Below are positions 1 through 7,503 of a DNA stretch of 9,089 bases, piece after piece. This DNA is from Bacteroidales bacterium (GTDB taxonomy: Bacteria; Bacteroidota; Bacteroidia; Bacteroidales; GCA-2748055). Within the stretch, counting starts at the first letter, position 1; each line of letters starts with the position of its first letter. The position numbers and the translations under genes were made by a program. Where the stretch lies: positions 1-9,089 of the forward strand of contig JANTFK010000100.1 of NCBI GenBank assembly GCA_024763595.1, given 5' to 3'. The notes below the pieces were generated by a model. That model ran no database searches, was not told where the DNA came from, and saw nothing but the letters and a program-made list of their open reading frames with translations.

Positions 1-1492
1 CCATCACTGCCATATTATCCGGATTTCCAATGCCGATACCGGTTAAATACTGAACAGCATCTTCAAGGTCATACAATTCATCTGCTCTCTTTCGAAGATT
101 GTTGGCTCTGGCATAGCTCTTCCCATACCCTGTTGATCCCCTGTAGTTGAGATCAAAGATGGCGAATCCTTTTTTTATCAGGTACTGGCTAAGCTCATCA
201 TAGGTGGGCCTGGCCTGGCCGGTTGGCCCCCCGTGTACTCTCACAATGACAGGGGCATCGGGCCCGCCGTTTTCGGGAGAGTAAAGCAAGCCGTGAATGA
301 TGAGTCCGTCCCTTGCCGGGAAACTATGGGCTTCCGGTACAGCCATACGGCTCAGGTCCAGCCCCGCATTATTTGACCTTGTTATTCTTATAGGACCTGT
401 TGCCCCTGCTGTCTGTGACCAGACATCGCCAGGTATGGTGGGACTGCTGATATGGGCAGTAACGGTTTTTTCATCATCCGATACCTGAAGGGAGATAACC
501 CCCCGGGGCCAGTCCGGAACAGGAATGGTAGCCTGCCGGCTTAAGTCGAATATATGGTGCCCGGAGTAACCCTGTTCGTTCGAGACCCAGTGAAGTTTGC
601 CGCTTTTTGTGAGCAGGATCTGTTCGATATCGGAATCATGGGTCAGCACATATTCAAAAGTTTGGTCATCCAGACTGTAGATGGCAACGCCTGTATATTC
701 CCGGTCCTGGTTTGTGAGTAAATAAAATGCCCTGCTATCTGCCCTCCATTGTATATCAGCATAGAATGCCAGTTCACGTTCATCATTGATCCGGGTAAGT
801 GTGGAATCGGCAATATTCAGCAGGTAAAGGTTGTTGGCATCTTCACCAATCTCTTCTGAGATAATAATATATTTGCCATCCGGAGAAAATGAGACGGGGT
901 AATAGCCCATCTTTCCCGGGTATACGGTCCTGTCTGTTCCGTTAGCCACGTTATAGACATGTATGTCAAAGTCGGTTCCGTTCCGTTCCGTTGTGGAGTA
1001 GGTAAACAGGGTGCCGTCCCGGTTGAAGTCCCCGAAATGACGATACGCATCTGATGGTGGCAACAGTTCTGTTTCGTGTAGCCCATCCCCGGAAATAAAA
1101 TAATAACCTTCCTTTTCGTCACCATCCCTGTCTGCACCGTACAGGATTCCTGAATTATCAGGTGACCACTTTATAAAAGTAACAGAATTTCCAAATGTGA
1201 TCTGCAAAGGAGCGCTTAACCGGTCGGTTCTGGTTACCCAAATCTGAAAATCACTGGTTAATCTGGTTCGGTAGGCGATCATTTTTCCATCGGGCGAAAG
1301 CGATGGAGGTCTGACATATTTTACTTTAAGGAATCGGATGATATCGGGTTCCGGTGAGCCGGCGAGGGATATCTTTCTGGAAACAGGCTTTGGCACATCA
1401 CCCGCAAAATTATCATGCTTTGTTCCCGGTTGGTTGCTGGTGCAGCCAGACAACAGGAACATGATCAGGATGCAATTGAAGATAGTTTTCAT
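1..1492 (-). CDS. S9 family prolyl-oligopeptidase-like lipoprotein (C-terminus cut by window edge)
   Basis: A serine peptidase of the S9 family (dipeptidyl-peptidase IV / acylaminoacyl-peptidase type), expected to trim peptides outside the cytoplasm. The frame is open from the ATG at 1492 to the window edge, giving 497 codons plus one base. Residues 1-17 form a lipoprotein signal (MKT start, hydrophobic run, lipobox LSGC with Cys17). Residues about 55-370 hold TolB/WD40-like blade motifs: SPDGK near 66, WSPD near 109, NRDGT near 157, SPDGK near 203. The catalytic domain starts near 385 and shows HGGP (420-423) and NYRGSTGYG (449-457), both typical of S9 enzymes just ahead of the nucleophile. 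The window ends one base into the codon after AVM (residue 497), where a Gly-x-Ser-x-Gly elbow would be expected, so Ser, Asp and His cannot be checked. It lies 18 bp after the UroD-like gene and is probably cotranscribed. The start is fixed by the signal peptide; the Shine-Dalgarno is weak. Confidence 0.93.
   Translation of the reverse strand, partial: MKTIFNCILIMFLLSGCTSNQPGTKHDNFAGDVPKPVSRKISLAGSPEPDIIRFLKVKYVRPPSLSPDGKMIAYRTRLTSDFQIWVTRTDRLSAPLQITFGNSVTFIKWSPDNSGILYGADRDGDEKEGYYFISGDGLHETELLPPSDAYRHFGDFNRDGTLFTYSTTERNGTDFDIHVYNVANGTDRTVYPGKMGYYPVSFSPDGKYIIISEEIGEDANNLYLLNIADSTLTRINDERELAFYADIQWRADSRAFYLLTNQDREYTGVAIYSLDDQTFEYVLTHDSDIEQILLTKSGKLHWVSNEQGYSGHHIFDLSRQATIPVPDWPRGVISLQVSDDEKTVTAHISSPTIPGDVWSQTAGATGPIRITRSNNAGLDLSRMAVPEAHSFPARDGLIIHGLLYSPENGGPDAPVIVRVHGGPTGQARPTYDELSQYLIKKGFAIFDLNYRGSTGYGKSYARANNLRKRADELYDLEDAVQYLTGIGIGNPDNMAVM
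976..990. repeat. TTCCG pentanucleotide short tandem repeat inside the peptidase gene
   Basis: Three perfect TTCCG units followed by a partial fourth lie in the propeller part of the S9 peptidase gene, encoding the stretch TERNGTD on the minus strand. A five-base unit could shift the frame if it slipped, but three copies is short and the reading frame here is intact. Probably chance. Confidence 0.6.
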
Positions 1493-1510
1493 ATGACGTA
1501 AGTATGCTGT

Positions 1511-2737
1511 TTAATCGCCGTTGAATACTTTGACAGCCTCATAGGTTGCTATTATGTTTTCCGGGGAGACCTCGGGAAGGATATTGTGAATGGGCGCAAA
1601 TATGAATCCCCCCTCCCGGGAAAAGATCTCGCACCGCTCCAGTACATCCCTCCTTACATCTTCGGGGGTGCCGGTGGAGAGTACCGATGCGGTGTCCACA
1701 CCGCCTCCCCAGAAGGTGATTTCCCGTCCGAATTCTGCCTTTAATTCCCTGGCATTCATTCCAAGGCAATTGGTTTGTACCGGGTTCAGAATATCAAAAC
1801 CGGCTTCGATCAGGTCCGGAATAAACTGCCTGACGCTGCCGCAGGAGTGTACAAAGATCTTCATGTTGCTATGTTGCTTTACATAATCGCACAGCTCTTT
1901 GTACCTCGGTTTAAACAGTTTTCTGAAAGTCTCCAGGTCCATGAAGGGACCGGTGGTCATCCCCAGGTCGTCACCAAACTTGATCACATCCACCAGGTCG
2001 CCGAGGACACCGATCTTTTTCTCAAGCCCTGCCAGTTGCATTTCCATCAGTTTGTCCAGTAACCTGGCCAGGTTCTCCTGGTCGGCCAGCAGGTCCATCA
2101 GCAGGTTATCCATTCTTCTGAGGAAGAAACCGAGCTCCAGTAGTTTGCCTCCTCCCGACATGACAATGGCCCTGTCGGTTGAAGTGCGCAGTTTTTCAGC
2201 CCGCTTTCTCAATTCCCGGTCATCCATGCCGGAGTATTTGTTATGGGAGTGTTCGATCCAGTGGATGGAACGGAATGCTTCTGAGATGGTGTCCATATTC
2301 TCAGGATACCCTTTTTCCCATGGAAAGAGTACTTGGTCGAAACAGGTGCCGTTCCGGGGCATCCTGGACATGACCTCTCCATGATGATTGCGGACAAAAA
2401 ACGACCCGTCCGCTGCCTCTTCAGGCCGGTACCAGTGGGGATACATCCCTGTGCTCCCGTCCCCCAGTGTAACCGGGTACCACTCCATATCTTCCAGCAG
2501 TGCCTGATTGAGGTCGATAACATCGGTTCCGGCAAAATCCATGATCTCCTCATCCACCTGTGCCAGTTGCTGGACCACATCATACACCCGGGCAGGTTTA
2601 TTCAGGCCAAGCTTTTTTGTTAATTTGTTGTAGGTAATTGCAGAGATCCCGGTAACCGTTGAGGCCCCCAGGTCAACAGGGATCCGGTCCGGCTGCCTGT
2701 GTTCGATAGCGGTCAGTACGCGTTCCCTTGAATTCAT
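1511..2737 (-). CDS. Uroporphyrinogen-decarboxylase-superfamily protein, methyltransferase-like
   Basis: A 408-residue TIM-barrel protein of the URO-D superfamily, closest in style to cobamide-dependent methyltransferases (MtaA/MtbA/CmuA type) rather than the haem enzyme. It begins with the family-typical MNSRERVLTAIEH-QPDRIP. The N-terminal MRQAGR arginine motif of true HemE is absent, so a role in haem synthesis is unlikely. Other visible family segments are KFGDDLG (253-259), FVHSCGS (295-301), ILNPVQ (316-321) and GGGVDT (344-349). In methyltransferases zinc is held by His-x-Cys plus a later Cys; here His297 and Cys299 match the pair, while the later site reads FAPIHN with His384 where SPGCG is usual. 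No corrinoid protein or activator gene is in the window, so the methyl donor and acceptor are unknown. No signal peptide: cytoplasmic. It sits 62 bp after the TIM-barrel isomerase-like gene and 18 bp before the S9 peptidase. Family assignment is sure; the reaction is not. Confidence 0.9.
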   Translation of the reverse strand: MNSRERVLTAIEHRQPDRIPVDLGASTVTGISAITYNKLTKKLGLNKPARVYDVVQQLAQVDEEIMDFAGTDVIDLNQALLEDMEWYPVTLGDGSTGMYPHWYRPEEAADGSFFVRNHHGEVMSRMPRNGTCFDQVLFPWEKGYPENMDTISEAFRSIHWIEHSHNKYSGMDDRELRKRAEKLRTSTDRAIVMSGGGKLLELGFFLRRMDNLLMDLLADQENLARLLDKLMEMQLAGLEKKIGVLGDLVDVIKFGDDLGMTTGPFMDLETFRKLFKPRYKELCDYVKQHSNMKIFVHSCGSVRQFIPDLIEAGFDILNPVQTNCLGMNARELKAEFGREITFWGGGVDTASVLSTGTPEDVRRDVLERCEIFSREGGFIFAPIHNILPEVSPENIIATYEAVKVFNGD

Positions 2738-2799
2738 ATCTCCATGATGCTGTTAATCTCATCCGAAAAGCCACGTATTCTCACGGTGTTCCTGTGATG

Positions 2800-3690
2800 T
2801 CAGCCTTTCTCTATCCTGCCTACCAGGTCATCAAAGTATATTTTCTGTTCTGTCAGGGCCTTTACGATGTCATCGGGTACCCGGTTGTCCTCCAGCAGTA
2901 ACCATCCTCTGAAATCATTGCCGGAGAGCAGGTTGAACAACTGCTGGTAGGGATAATCCTCCAGTTGAAGCTGATGGATATGCACCACATCGCCGATCCA
3001 CTGACGAACCATGTTGAAGTTACCTTCCAGTCCGGGAGGGTCCAGATCGGTGGGGTTGCAGTTCCAGCACATCTTCACATTGGATTCGGTTACATGGTCG
3101 AAGATCGCTTTCATGTTGGGCAGCTTCTGTGTACCGTGTCCATGTACCTCCACCCTGATTAACAGACCCAGATCCTGCGCGTACCTTCCGACTTCGATCA
3201 GCGATGCGGCAATCTGGTTAATGGTCTTCTCCCGGGGCATTTCCGGAAGGAGTTTATTGGGTTTTACTTTGAGGCCTGAAGCCCCGATATCTTTTACCAG
3301 GTGCAGGTATGCTTTGGTCTGTTCAATGTTCTCACGGAGCTCAGCCTGGTCAGCCATATGATATTCGAAATTGGAGCCATAACCTACACAGGTAACCGTG
3401 CTGTCGGCAAATCGCTGTTTCACCTCTTCTCTTTGTGCGGCACTTAAGGAGGTCTCCACACCATGGGCATGATGTGCCCGCAGTTCAACAGCTGCCAGTC
3501 CGGCCTCTTCACAATTTGCAATCAGGGTGGGCAGGTCCCACTCGGCCCCCCACATGTAAGTCACCAGCCCGAACTGCATGGCGGGTGTCTTTGCATGGTT
3601 GGTAAGGGCACAACTTTGCGCCAGGCCACCCAGTGTAATTCCGGCAGCTCCCAGTGCGGTTTGTTTGATAAATTCTCTTCGGTTTGTCAT
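2800..3690 (-). CDS. Tat-exported sugar phosphate isomerase/epimerase-like TIM-barrel protein
   Basis: A 296-residue protein of the xylose-isomerase-like TIM-barrel superfamily (AP endonuclease 2 fold). I chose the ATG at 3690 rather than the longer in-frame ATG at 3756, because it places a Tat motif (NRREFIK, residues 3-9) and a hydrophobic Ala/Gly/Leu stretch (11-24) at the N-terminus, and because the longer form would overlap the upstream gene by 40 bp. Cys27 in LAQSC could be a poor lipobox. Barrel signatures include AAVELRAH (66-73), KVKP (141-144), RVEVHGHG (179-186), CWNCNPTD (208-215), VVHIH (235-239) and GWLLLED (262-268). Glu181, His183, His239 and Glu267 are candidate metal or substrate ligands by analogy, not proven. 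Relatives carry out isomerisation, epimerisation or dehydration of sugars and inositols; export suggests work on a periplasmic sugar. It starts 26 bp after the esterase gene, which suggests cotranscription. Exact substrate unknown. Confidence 0.88.
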   Translation of the reverse strand: MTNRREFIKQTALGAAGITLGGLAQSCALTNHAKTPAMQFGLVTYMWGAEWDLPTLIANCEEAGLAAVELRAHHAHGVETSLSAAQREEVKQRFADSTVTCVGYGSNFEYHMADQAELRENIEQTKAYLHLVKDIGASGLKVKPNKLLPEMPREKTINQIAASLIEVGRYAQDLGLLIRVEVHGHGTQKLPNMKAIFDHVTESNVKMCWNCNPTDLDPPGLEGNFNMVRQWIGDVVHIHQLQLEDYPYQQLFNLLSGNDFRGWLLLEDNRVPDDIVKALTEQKIYFDDLVGRIEKG

Positions 3691-3716
3691 GGGTTGATTA
3701 TTTGGGTTGTAAAAGA

Positions 3717-5732
3717 TTAAAGCATGGATAATTCCTGAATGATCTTCTGTGACCATTGATAACTGCCGGGTACCTCTCCCTGCAAATCGACCTGTGCGGG
3801 GAAGAGTAATGCGGGCAATTGATAAAGGTCTGTAATACGCAGGCAGTTCAACATCTCGATGGCCGCACCCCGCCCGTCAGGATTGCCGGGAGCATCCTGG
3901 CTTGCAGGGGGATCTTTTAAGATCACTCTTTGACAGTTGCCATCCAGCAATGCAGCATACATGGCTACGACAGTCATTTCATCTCTTGCCGCAATGCCGA
4001 TCTTTTCCGGATCAACCCCGTCCAGTGTACGGCAGAACCGGATGGCGCGCAGGAGATCATATACCTGCATGGAAGCAATGGTCCTGCCGGTCCATGCCGA
4101 GGCGCGACGTATATGCCATTGCAAAGCCGGATCCCAGCCATTCTCACCCACACCCCTTACCTCAAGATAGGCGATGTTCCACTCTTCTTCCAGCCCGGAG
4201 ATAAAGCTTTCAGACGCCCACCGATCTTCGTTATAATTCCGCAGTACGATCATCAGGGGTTTTTTCTCTTCCGGTTGATTTCTCCACCGTACATCAACTT
4301 TCAGGCGCCATCCCTTTTCTGACATGAAGCTATGGATGTCTGCGCCGAACCTGGCCCTGTCAAGGGTCCTGAATTCAAGCCTGGGATCGAAGGGGATGGC
4401 ATCCTCCGGGAAGGCCCCGAAGGTACGGGTTTTCAGAAAGTTGATTACAGAGTCCCTGTAGGAGTCCAGCTCTGCAGTACCTGAGATCCCGGGATCTCCG
4501 TGCAGTTTGACAAATGAATCCTGGATGGTGGTTGTCCGGTCATCCGCCGGGATCCCCCCCGTATAGACCCTCAGTTCATCCCCGGTCAGCATGTTCACAC
4601 TGCTTGTATCGATGTCCCCGGCTTCATCGGGTGTAACCTTTTTATCCATCAGGTGTTCCAGGAAGAAGGCATGGATAGCCTTTCGGGATATACTGTGGTA
4701 AGAGTGGCCCCCGGGCGTTTCAACAAGGCTGATATTTTCCGGGACACCATAGAGGTTATACATTTTTTTGATGTCGTTATACAATACGCGCACCGACTCA
4801 ATCTGATTGAGGCCGTCGCGGTCGGCCTGTGCAATCAGCAACGGCCTTGGAGCGATCAGCGCTCCCAGATCCTGAAAATCAATCTGGTAGGTATTGATGG
4901 GCATCATACAGTCGCAGTGGCCGTCCATAGTCCGGGTACCTACCTGGGCTTTCAGGGTGCTGGCTCCGCAAACCGGGGCTACTGCCTTGATCCGGGGATC
5001 TGCTGCTGCAATGTACCAGCTCTGTGACCCGCCGCCGGAAATGCCGGTTACCCCCATTCTTTCCGCGTCCACCTCGGGTCTTTCAGCCAGGAGGTCCAGT
5101 CCGCGAATGCCGTTCCAGGCTTCCACCCCGCCCGGAGTATAACCCCGGCTGTACCACTGGAACCATCCTTTTGCATAGCAACCATGGTGGTAACCCCGTA
5201 CCTCTCCCCGCTGAATGGTTTCAATGATCAGGCAAACAAACCCCAGCTCTGCCAGCTTTCTCGGATAGGCCTGGTAGTGTACTTTCTGGGAGATGGAGTG
5301 CCCGCAGACGTAAAGAATCGCCGGCCGGGGTTCCGTGATGTTATCGGGAATGTAAAGATTGGCGGGGACATATAACCCGGGCAGGGATTCGTAATAGAGT
5401 TTCTCAATGCGGAAACCTTCCTGTTGGATGGTACCGGTATATTGTACATTCAGGGGAGGCCGCCTGCCCCCGGGCGGCATATCCTGCATGCTCAGCATCT
5501 CCATCAGCTCCGTATGCCGCATGGAGCGTTGTTTTTCCCATTCAGGCAGCGATGTGATACCCGTCAGGCGGTTATCTGTTATTTCCGCTGCTGCGGTGGT
5601 GAGGTATGCACGGATATTGTTGCAGGGTTCGGGGACGGTTCTCTTTTCACTTTCACTGGTGCTGCCATTGCAGGAGAACAACAGGGAAATCATGAGAAGA
5701 GGGAAAGTGGCACGGATCGGGAGCTTTTTCAT
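3717..5732 (-). CDS. Secreted lipoprotein: esterase-like alpha/beta hydrolase plus degenerate second hydrolase domain
   Basis: A 671-residue putative esterase of the acetyl-xylan-esterase/dienelactone-hydrolase-like group, probably deacylating a carbohydrate or small ester outside the cytoplasm. Residues 1-21 are a lipoprotein signal ending in LFSC (Cys21). The first hydrolase domain (about 110-365) shows CGH (143-145) at the oxyanion-hole strand, QRGE (174-177), the nucleophile elbow GISGG with Ser232, an acid-loop AQADRDG with Asp304 or Asp306, and PGGHSYH with His343 as likely catalytic histidine. A second, similar but shorter fold spans about 490-671. It repeats the order PLMIVLRNY, AYLEVRGVGE, VDPEKIGIAARDEM, LPALLFPAQVD and VPGSYQW, but the nucleophile position is Asp584 and the histidine is missing, so it appears non-catalytic. 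The gene follows the symporter by 48 bp and precedes the Tat protein by 26 bp. Family placement of the first domain is good; naming it an acetyl xylan esterase would be a guess. Confidence 0.88.
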   Translation of the reverse strand: MKKLPIRATFPLLMISLLFSCNGSTSESEKRTVPEPCNNIRAYLTTAAAEITDNRLTGITSLPEWEKQRSMRHTELMEMLSMQDMPPGGRRPPLNVQYTGTIQQEGFRIEKLYYESLPGLYVPANLYIPDNITEPRPAILYVCGHSISQKVHYQAYPRKLAELGFVCLIIETIQRGEVRGYHHGCYAKGWFQWYSRGYTPGGVEAWNGIRGLDLLAERPEVDAERMGVTGISGGGSQSWYIAAADPRIKAVAPVCGASTLKAQVGTRTMDGHCDCMMPINTYQIDFQDLGALIAPRPLLIAQADRDGLNQIESVRVLYNDIKKMYNLYGVPENISLVETPGGHSYHSISRKAIHAFFLEHLMDKKVTPDEAGDIDTSSVNMLTGDELRVYTGGIPADDRTTTIQDSFVKLHGDPGISGTAELDSYRDSVINFLKTRTFGAFPEDAIPFDPRLEFRTLDRARFGADIHSFMSEKGWRLKVDVRWRNQPEEKKPLMIVLRNYNEDRWASESFISGLEEEWNIAYLEVRGVGENGWDPALQWHIRRASAWTGRTIASMQVYDLLRAIRFCRTLDGVDPEKIGIAARDEMTVVAMYAALLDGNCQRVILKDPPASQDAPGNPDGRGAAIEMLNCLRITDLYQLPALLFPAQVDLQGEVPGSYQWSQKIIQELSML

Positions 5733-5780
5733 GGTCTGAATTAGAATGATGCTGACACTTTAAAAATAGAACTTAAAAAT
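5733..5780 (-). promoter_or_regulatory. A/T-rich intergenic segment with an imperfect direct repeat; possible weak promoter
   Basis: This 48-bp gap between the symporter stop and the esterase start contains two similar A/T-rich copies, ACTTTAAAAAT (5757-5767) and ACTTAAAAAT (5771-5780), 14 bp apart. On the minus strand the copy at 5768-5761 reads TATTTTTA, which resembles the Bacteroidota -7 box TAnnTTTG except for the last base, and no TTTG -33 box is seen at the right distance. It lies at the point where base composition changes. A second promoter for the four downstream genes is possible but unproven. No hairpin with a T-run was found, so a terminator is not supported. Confidence 0.25.
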
Positions 5781-7493
5781 TTAAAACAGGAATATAAGGA
5801 AAATGATAATCAATGCAAATAATCCCCACCATAACCATACCGAATTATACCACCCGGCTCCCTCATCACGCATAATATTCAATTTTCGTAAATTAAACAC
5901 ATACTTGTCATTGATCTTTTCTGCTGGAGGGGGATCTGTCATTAGGCTGACAATAATGGTCACAACCGTACTAAAGAACCAGTTCAGGATACCCTGGTTA
6001 GGGTATGGATGAAGCCAGGACGGACAATCCGGTACAAAATGAAGAATTAATTTCAGGCCAATACCAAACGCAAGTCCTGCCAACACTCCTGCAATTGCAC
6101 CTTTCGCATTGGTCCTTTTCCAGAAAATACCCAGGATAAAAATGGCAGAAAAGGGCGGGGCAAAAAAGGCATATAGGGTTTGAATATATACAAACAGACT
6201 TTCACCCAACCTCCCGATAAACTCACCCAGTATGATTGAAATAATCAGAACCACTGTTGAAATGATGATTCCGACTTTCACCAGGTGCCCACTGGAAGCA
6301 TTGGGCTTTATATTGTCCTTATAGATGTCAAGGGTCAGAATCGTAGCCGTAGAATTCAGAACTGAATTAACTGTAGACTGAATAGCAGCAAACAAACCGG
6401 CCATGATCAAGCCTCTCAGACCTATCGGGACCAACATCTTGACCAGTCTGATAAAAGTCGTGTCAGTTACAGGTTTGACCTCGTTCCATGGCATCATCAT
6501 GATCTCCGGATGTTTGGCAAACATGATCATCCCGGGGATGACCACAATAACCGGTATCAAAATCTGTAAATACCCCGACAGTACGACACCCATTCGGGCA
6601 TGCTTCCTGTTCTTTGCTCCAAGCACACGCTGGATCATAAATTGATTCAACACATTAAACCAGATACTGATCGAAAATACCATAAAAATAAGCGATGGCC
6701 ACGGCACGATATCATGACTTGCCGGCTGTATCACGGCAAGACGGTCATATTGTCCGTTATGAGAAATATGTTTTGCCGCCTCAGCAACTGCATCGGCATA
6801 TACGCCGCTTTTAGCGGCATTGCGTTCAAACATAATTTTGGCCCCATCCAGAACAGAATGATGATCAGATAGCATTTGAAAACCAAGTATGGTCACAAGT
6901 AACCCTCCCACTATCATAACAATAACAGTCAGGAAGTCGGTCCAGGCAACAGATGACAATCCGCCATATATGGCCCAGATCCCGGCAAACAAACCCAGTA
7001 TGACAACAGCAAATTCAAATTTTATTCCAAATAGAGCACTGAGTGCCAGTCCACCGCCATACAACACAGCAGCAAGAAATGCAATGATATTGACCAGTAC
7101 AGTAATAATGGCAAAAAGCTGGCGCAAGGATTTATTAAACCGGTACTCAAGATACTCGGGCGTTGTGAAGACCTTGGTTGATAACAAAAACGGAATAAAC
7201 AACCAGATCAGGAATGAGTAAGAAAAAATATTCCCCCATGAATACATGGAGACACACATACCATAGATATAGGAAGCCCCTATCATCCCGATGAAATGCT
7301 CACTGCTTATATTCGAAGCGAAAAAGGAAAAACCCACTACATACCATGGCAGTTTTTTTCCTGCCAAAAAATAATCCTCTTTATTTGTCCGCTCTTTCCT
7401 CCCGGCTAAAAATCCAACCAGGGAAAGGATCAGCAAAAAACCAATAAATGCAGTATAATCCCAAAATTCAAAATGCAGAACCTCCTTATCCAT
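5781..7493 (-). CDS. Sodium:solute symporter (SSS/SLC5 family, SGLT-like)
   Basis: A 570-residue inner-membrane transporter expected to import a small organic solute with Na+. About 14 hydrophobic segments are visible, starting near residue 13 and ending near 569, as in vSGLT. Family landmarks: DYFLAGKKLPWYVVG (40-54), SNISSEHFIGMIGASY (60-75), TPEYLEYRF (111-119), AIYGGLSSVAWTD (174-186), LNQFMIQRVLGAKN (282-295) and LFAAIQSTVNSVLNST (367-382). Ala370, Ser373 and Thr374 fall where the Na2-site residues lie. Compared with vSGLT as I recall it, the sugar-contact Gln69 is His66 here and Glu88 is Ser85, so the substrate may not be a galactose-like sugar. The start at 7493 is preceded by AAAGG a few bases upstream. 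It begins only 10 bp after the aminotransferase stop, so the two are very probably cotranscribed and may act on the same compound. Family certain, substrate unknown. Confidence 0.95.
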   Translation of the reverse strand: MDKEVLHFEFWDYTAFIGFLLILSLVGFLAGRKERTNKEDYFLAGKKLPWYVVGFSFFASNISSEHFIGMIGASYIYGMCVSMYSWGNIFSYSFLIWLFIPFLLSTKVFTTPEYLEYRFNKSLRQLFAIITVLVNIIAFLAAVLYGGGLALSALFGIKFEFAVVILGLFAGIWAIYGGLSSVAWTDFLTVIVMIVGGLLVTILGFQMLSDHHSVLDGAKIMFERNAAKSGVYADAVAEAAKHISHNGQYDRLAVIQPASHDIVPWPSLIFMVFSISIWFNVLNQFMIQRVLGAKNRKHARMGVVLSGYLQILIPVIVVIPGMIMFAKHPEIMMMPWNEVKPVTDTTFIRLVKMLVPIGLRGLIMAGLFAAIQSTVNSVLNSTATILTLDIYKDNIKPNASSGHLVKVGIIISTVVLIISIILGEFIGRLGESLFVYIQTLYAFFAPPFSAIFILGIFWKRTNAKGAIAGVLAGLAFGIGLKLILHFVPDCPSWLHPYPNQGILNWFFSTVVTIIVSLMTDPPPAEKINDKYVFNLRKLNIMRDEGAGWYNSVWLWWGLFALIIIFLIFLF

Positions 7494-7503
7494 GCCGCCT
7501 TTG

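Noticed and set aside
817..1137. 106-codon minus-strand ORF in the S9 peptidase region
   Set aside because: The true peptidase frame is open across it with propeller motifs; this is an alternative frame of the same strand.
1899..2384. 161-codon plus-strand ORF opposite the UroD-like gene
   Set aside because: It lies wholly inside a well-supported gene on the other strand, is rich in Ser/Arg as expected of a shadow frame, and shows no recognisable motif.
1511..2737. Assignment as haem-pathway HemE
   Set aside because: The N-terminal MRQAGR arginine motif of true uroporphyrinogen decarboxylase is absent and the HSCG metal motif points to the methyltransferase-like branch.
2781..2797. Imperfect dyad TCAC-(9)-GTGA between the TIM-barrel and UroD-like genes
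   Set aside because: Only four perfect base pairs at the ends plus one inside, and no T-run; too weak for a terminator or a named operator.
3691..3756. Longer start for the Tat TIM-barrel protein
   Set aside because: It would add 22 residues ahead of the Tat motif and overlap the upstream gene; the internal ATG at 3690 gives a normal signal peptide.
3930..4322. 130-codon plus-strand ORF opposite the esterase gene
   Set aside because: Antisense shadow of the second hydrolase domain; no motif, and low-complexity Pro/His content.
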